Origin: Verrucomicrobiota bacterium
GTDB taxonomy: Bacteria > Verrucomicrobiota > Verrucomicrobiia > JADLBR01
Direction: 5' to 3'
Assembly: GCA_029560585.1 (NCBI GenBank)
Contig: JAKQKQ010000119.1
Location: 1-35,136 of the forward strand
Length of the DNA: 35,136 nt
Shown: piece after piece, positions 34,091 to 35,136 of the stretch
Layout: every line of letters begins with the position of its first letter
How positions within the stretch are numbered: position 1 is the stretch's first letter
Notes under the pieces: model-generated
Seen by the model: the letters and a program-made list of their open reading frames with translations, nothing else
Database searches by the model: none
What the model was told of the DNA's origin: nothing
Made by a program: the position numbers and the translations under genes

Positions 34091-34936
34091 ATGCTTTGGC
34101 CGTTGGACAGGTTGAGGGCGATCGTGAGGACGCTGCGCTCGGAAGGGGGTTGCCCCTGGGACCGCGCGCAGACGCACAGGACGCTCCGGGAGGGACTCGT
34201 CGAAGAATGCTACGAGTTGATCGAGGCCATCGATGCGGATGATCCCCATGCGATCCGGGAGGAATTGGGCGATGTGCTCCTGCAGGTCTTCATGCACGCG
34301 AGGATCGCGGAGGAGGCCCGGCAATTCGATATCGTGGGCGTGGCAAATTCCATCGCCCACAAGCTCATCGCGCGCCACCCGCACGTGTTCGTGCCCTACC
34401 CGAGCCGCGATGCCGCCGGGGGGCAGGTGCGCCTCGAGACGGTCGACGAGGTGCTCGACCACTGGCAGCGCGCCAAGGTGAGCGAGAAGCCCGAGCGAGA
34501 GAGTGCGCTCGATGGCATCCCGGGGGGACTTCCCGCGCTGATGCGCGCCGAAGAGGTCCAGAAGAAGGCGGCGCGGGTGGGATTCGACTGGCCGCATGCG
34601 GCCGGGGTCATCGAGAAGGTGCGGGAGGAACTTGGCGAGATCTCGCGGGAACTGGATTCGGGCGACCGGGGGCGGATCGAAGACGAGGTTGGAGACCTCC
34701 TATTCGCGGCGGTCAATCTGGCGAGGGCCGCGGGCGTGGAATCGGAATCGGCCCTGCGGCACGCGTCGGCCAAGTTCGAGGGGCGATTTCGCGCCATGGA
34801 GCGGGCGCTCAAGGCCAAGGGGCGGCGCCCCGAAGACTGCGGTCTCGAGGAACTGGAGGCGGAATGGCAGGCCGCCAAACGCGAACAGGCGAAGGGCGAT
34901 CCGGAAGCCGACGCCGCGGCGCGGCCGAACCCGTGA
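34091..34936 (+). CDS. mazG: Nucleoside triphosphate pyrophosphohydrolase MazG
   Basis: A 281-residue cytoplasmic enzyme hydrolysing NTPs to NMP and pyrophosphate (house-cleaning; in E. coli it also lowers ppGpp under starvation). It has two MazG domains as in E. coli MazG (263 residues). The first contains GGCPWDRAQTHRTLREGLVE, then EECYELIEAID and REELGDVLLQVFMHARIAEE, providing the EExxE and ExxD metal ligands. The second contains REELGEISREL and EDEVGDLLFAAVNLARAAGV. Between them are RHPHVF and a linker with DHWQRAKVSEKPERESALDG. ATG at 34091 has GGAG six bases upstream; the frame opens at a TTG at 34052 that adds 13 unsupported residues. The C-terminal 30 residues are Lys/Glu/Ala-rich. 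Confidence 0.95.
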   Translation: MLWPLDRLRAIVRTLRSEGGCPWDRAQTHRTLREGLVEECYELIEAIDADDPHAIREELGDVLLQVFMHARIAEEARQFDIVGVANSIAHKLIARHPHVFVPYPSRDAAGGQVRLETVDEVLDHWQRAKVSEKPERESALDGIPGGLPALMRAEEVQKKAARVGFDWPHAAGVIEKVREELGEISRELDSGDRGRIEDEVGDLLFAAVNLARAAGVESESALRHASAKFEGRFRAMERALKAKGRRPEDCGLEELEAEWQAAKREQAKGDPEADAAARPNP

Positions 34937-34993
34937 GCGATGGCTACGGGGATCTTCAGGTCAGCGCCGCCCCCGGCGCGCCGAGGCGGCTCT

Positions 34994-35036
34994 AGCCCGG
35001 ATATTTCACAGCCTGCCGGCTGTGAAGTTCCGGGCT
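34994..35036. repeat. Imperfect palindrome, copy 2 of 2
   Basis: AGCCCGGATATTTCACAGCC pairs with GGCTGTGAAGTTCCGGGCT around CTGCC: a stem of about 18 bp with a single T-G position and one base unpaired. It matches the palindrome at 26936-26983 at most positions, several differences falling at paired sites so that pairing is kept. It lies 57 bp after the mazG stop and could end that transcript, though no T run follows. Confidence 0.78.
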
Positions 35037-35052
35037 CTGGGAAAACCGCGCC

Positions 35053-35136
35053 ATGAAAGCCATTTATTGGGAAAGGTCAGGCAAAGGCTGGGTTCTTTCG
35101 CGGCTGCAGAGCGTGTATCGCGGATCGATGGCCCCA
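35053..35136 (+). CDS. Possible start of a gene running off the window
   Basis: An ATG opens a frame of 28 codons (MKAIYWERSGKGWVLSRLQS...) that is still open at the end of the window. No clear Shine-Dalgarno site is present and the opposite strand is also open here, so this is a weak call. Confidence 0.22.
   Translation, partial: MKAIYWERSGKGWVLSRLQSVYRGSMAP

Overview
The window is GC-rich (roughly 60-68% by eye) bacterial chromosome. The proteins point to a Gram-negative member of the PVC group, most likely Verrucomicrobiota or a close relative such as Kiritimatiellota. The main signs are a TIGR02597-type secreted protein, a PEP-CTERM protein, a large repeat/DUF11/thrombospondin-3 surface protein with the C-terminal domain common in that phylum, an exported GH78 rhamnosidase, and outer-membrane/periplasm functions (OpgG/OpgH, a CusCBA-type pump, a PBP1C-A2M pair). 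This assignment is inference from gene content; there is no rRNA or marker gene here. No tRNA, rRNA, CRISPR array, transposase or integrase was seen.

Layout. 1-1693 (+): 3' part of a large secreted surface protein. 1792-11189 (-): mannose-1-phosphate guanylyltransferase, then an alpha-2-macroglobulin-like lipoprotein whose stop overlaps the start of penicillin-binding protein 1C. 11361-13114 (-): a TIGR02597-type secreted protein followed by a PEP-CTERM protein, visibly lower in GC than the neighbours. 13115-13613: non-coding, with hairpins. 13614-21831 (-): a metal-resistance locus of seven genes: ECF sigma factor, secreted cysteine-rich protein, one-TM putative anti-sigma protein, CnrX/Spy-like periplasmic sensor, and CusC-, CusB- and CusA-type pump subunits. 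21966-26304 (-): opgG, a 195-residue membrane-anchored protein, and opgH, all overlapping. 26411-26914 (+): small membrane protein with a PH-like region. 27034-30309 (-): GH78 alpha-L-rhamnosidase. 30310-31057: 750 bp non-coding, packed with inverted repeats and REP-like palindromes. 31058-34936 (+): two tandem cyclic-nucleotide-binding-domain proteins, a galactokinase, an ElyC/YdcF-like DUF218 membrane protein and MazG. The last 200 bp carry a second copy of a palindrome also present at 26936-26983 and possibly the start of another gene.

How the genes fit together. Much of the window serves the cell envelope: A2M/PBP1C (protease trap plus peptidoglycan repair), OpgGH (periplasmic glucans), ElyC-like (envelope biogenesis), GDP-mannose supply, and exported surface proteins. 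The metal locus looks like a Cnr-style sigma/anti-sigma/sensor module driving a Cus-type copper/silver pump, with an extra secreted cysteine-rich protein of unknown role placed between sigma factor and anti-sigma candidate. The most unusual items are that protein, the extra gene between opgG and opgH, and the repeat-rich intergenic region at 30473-30991, which includes Pseudomonas-type REP palindromes.
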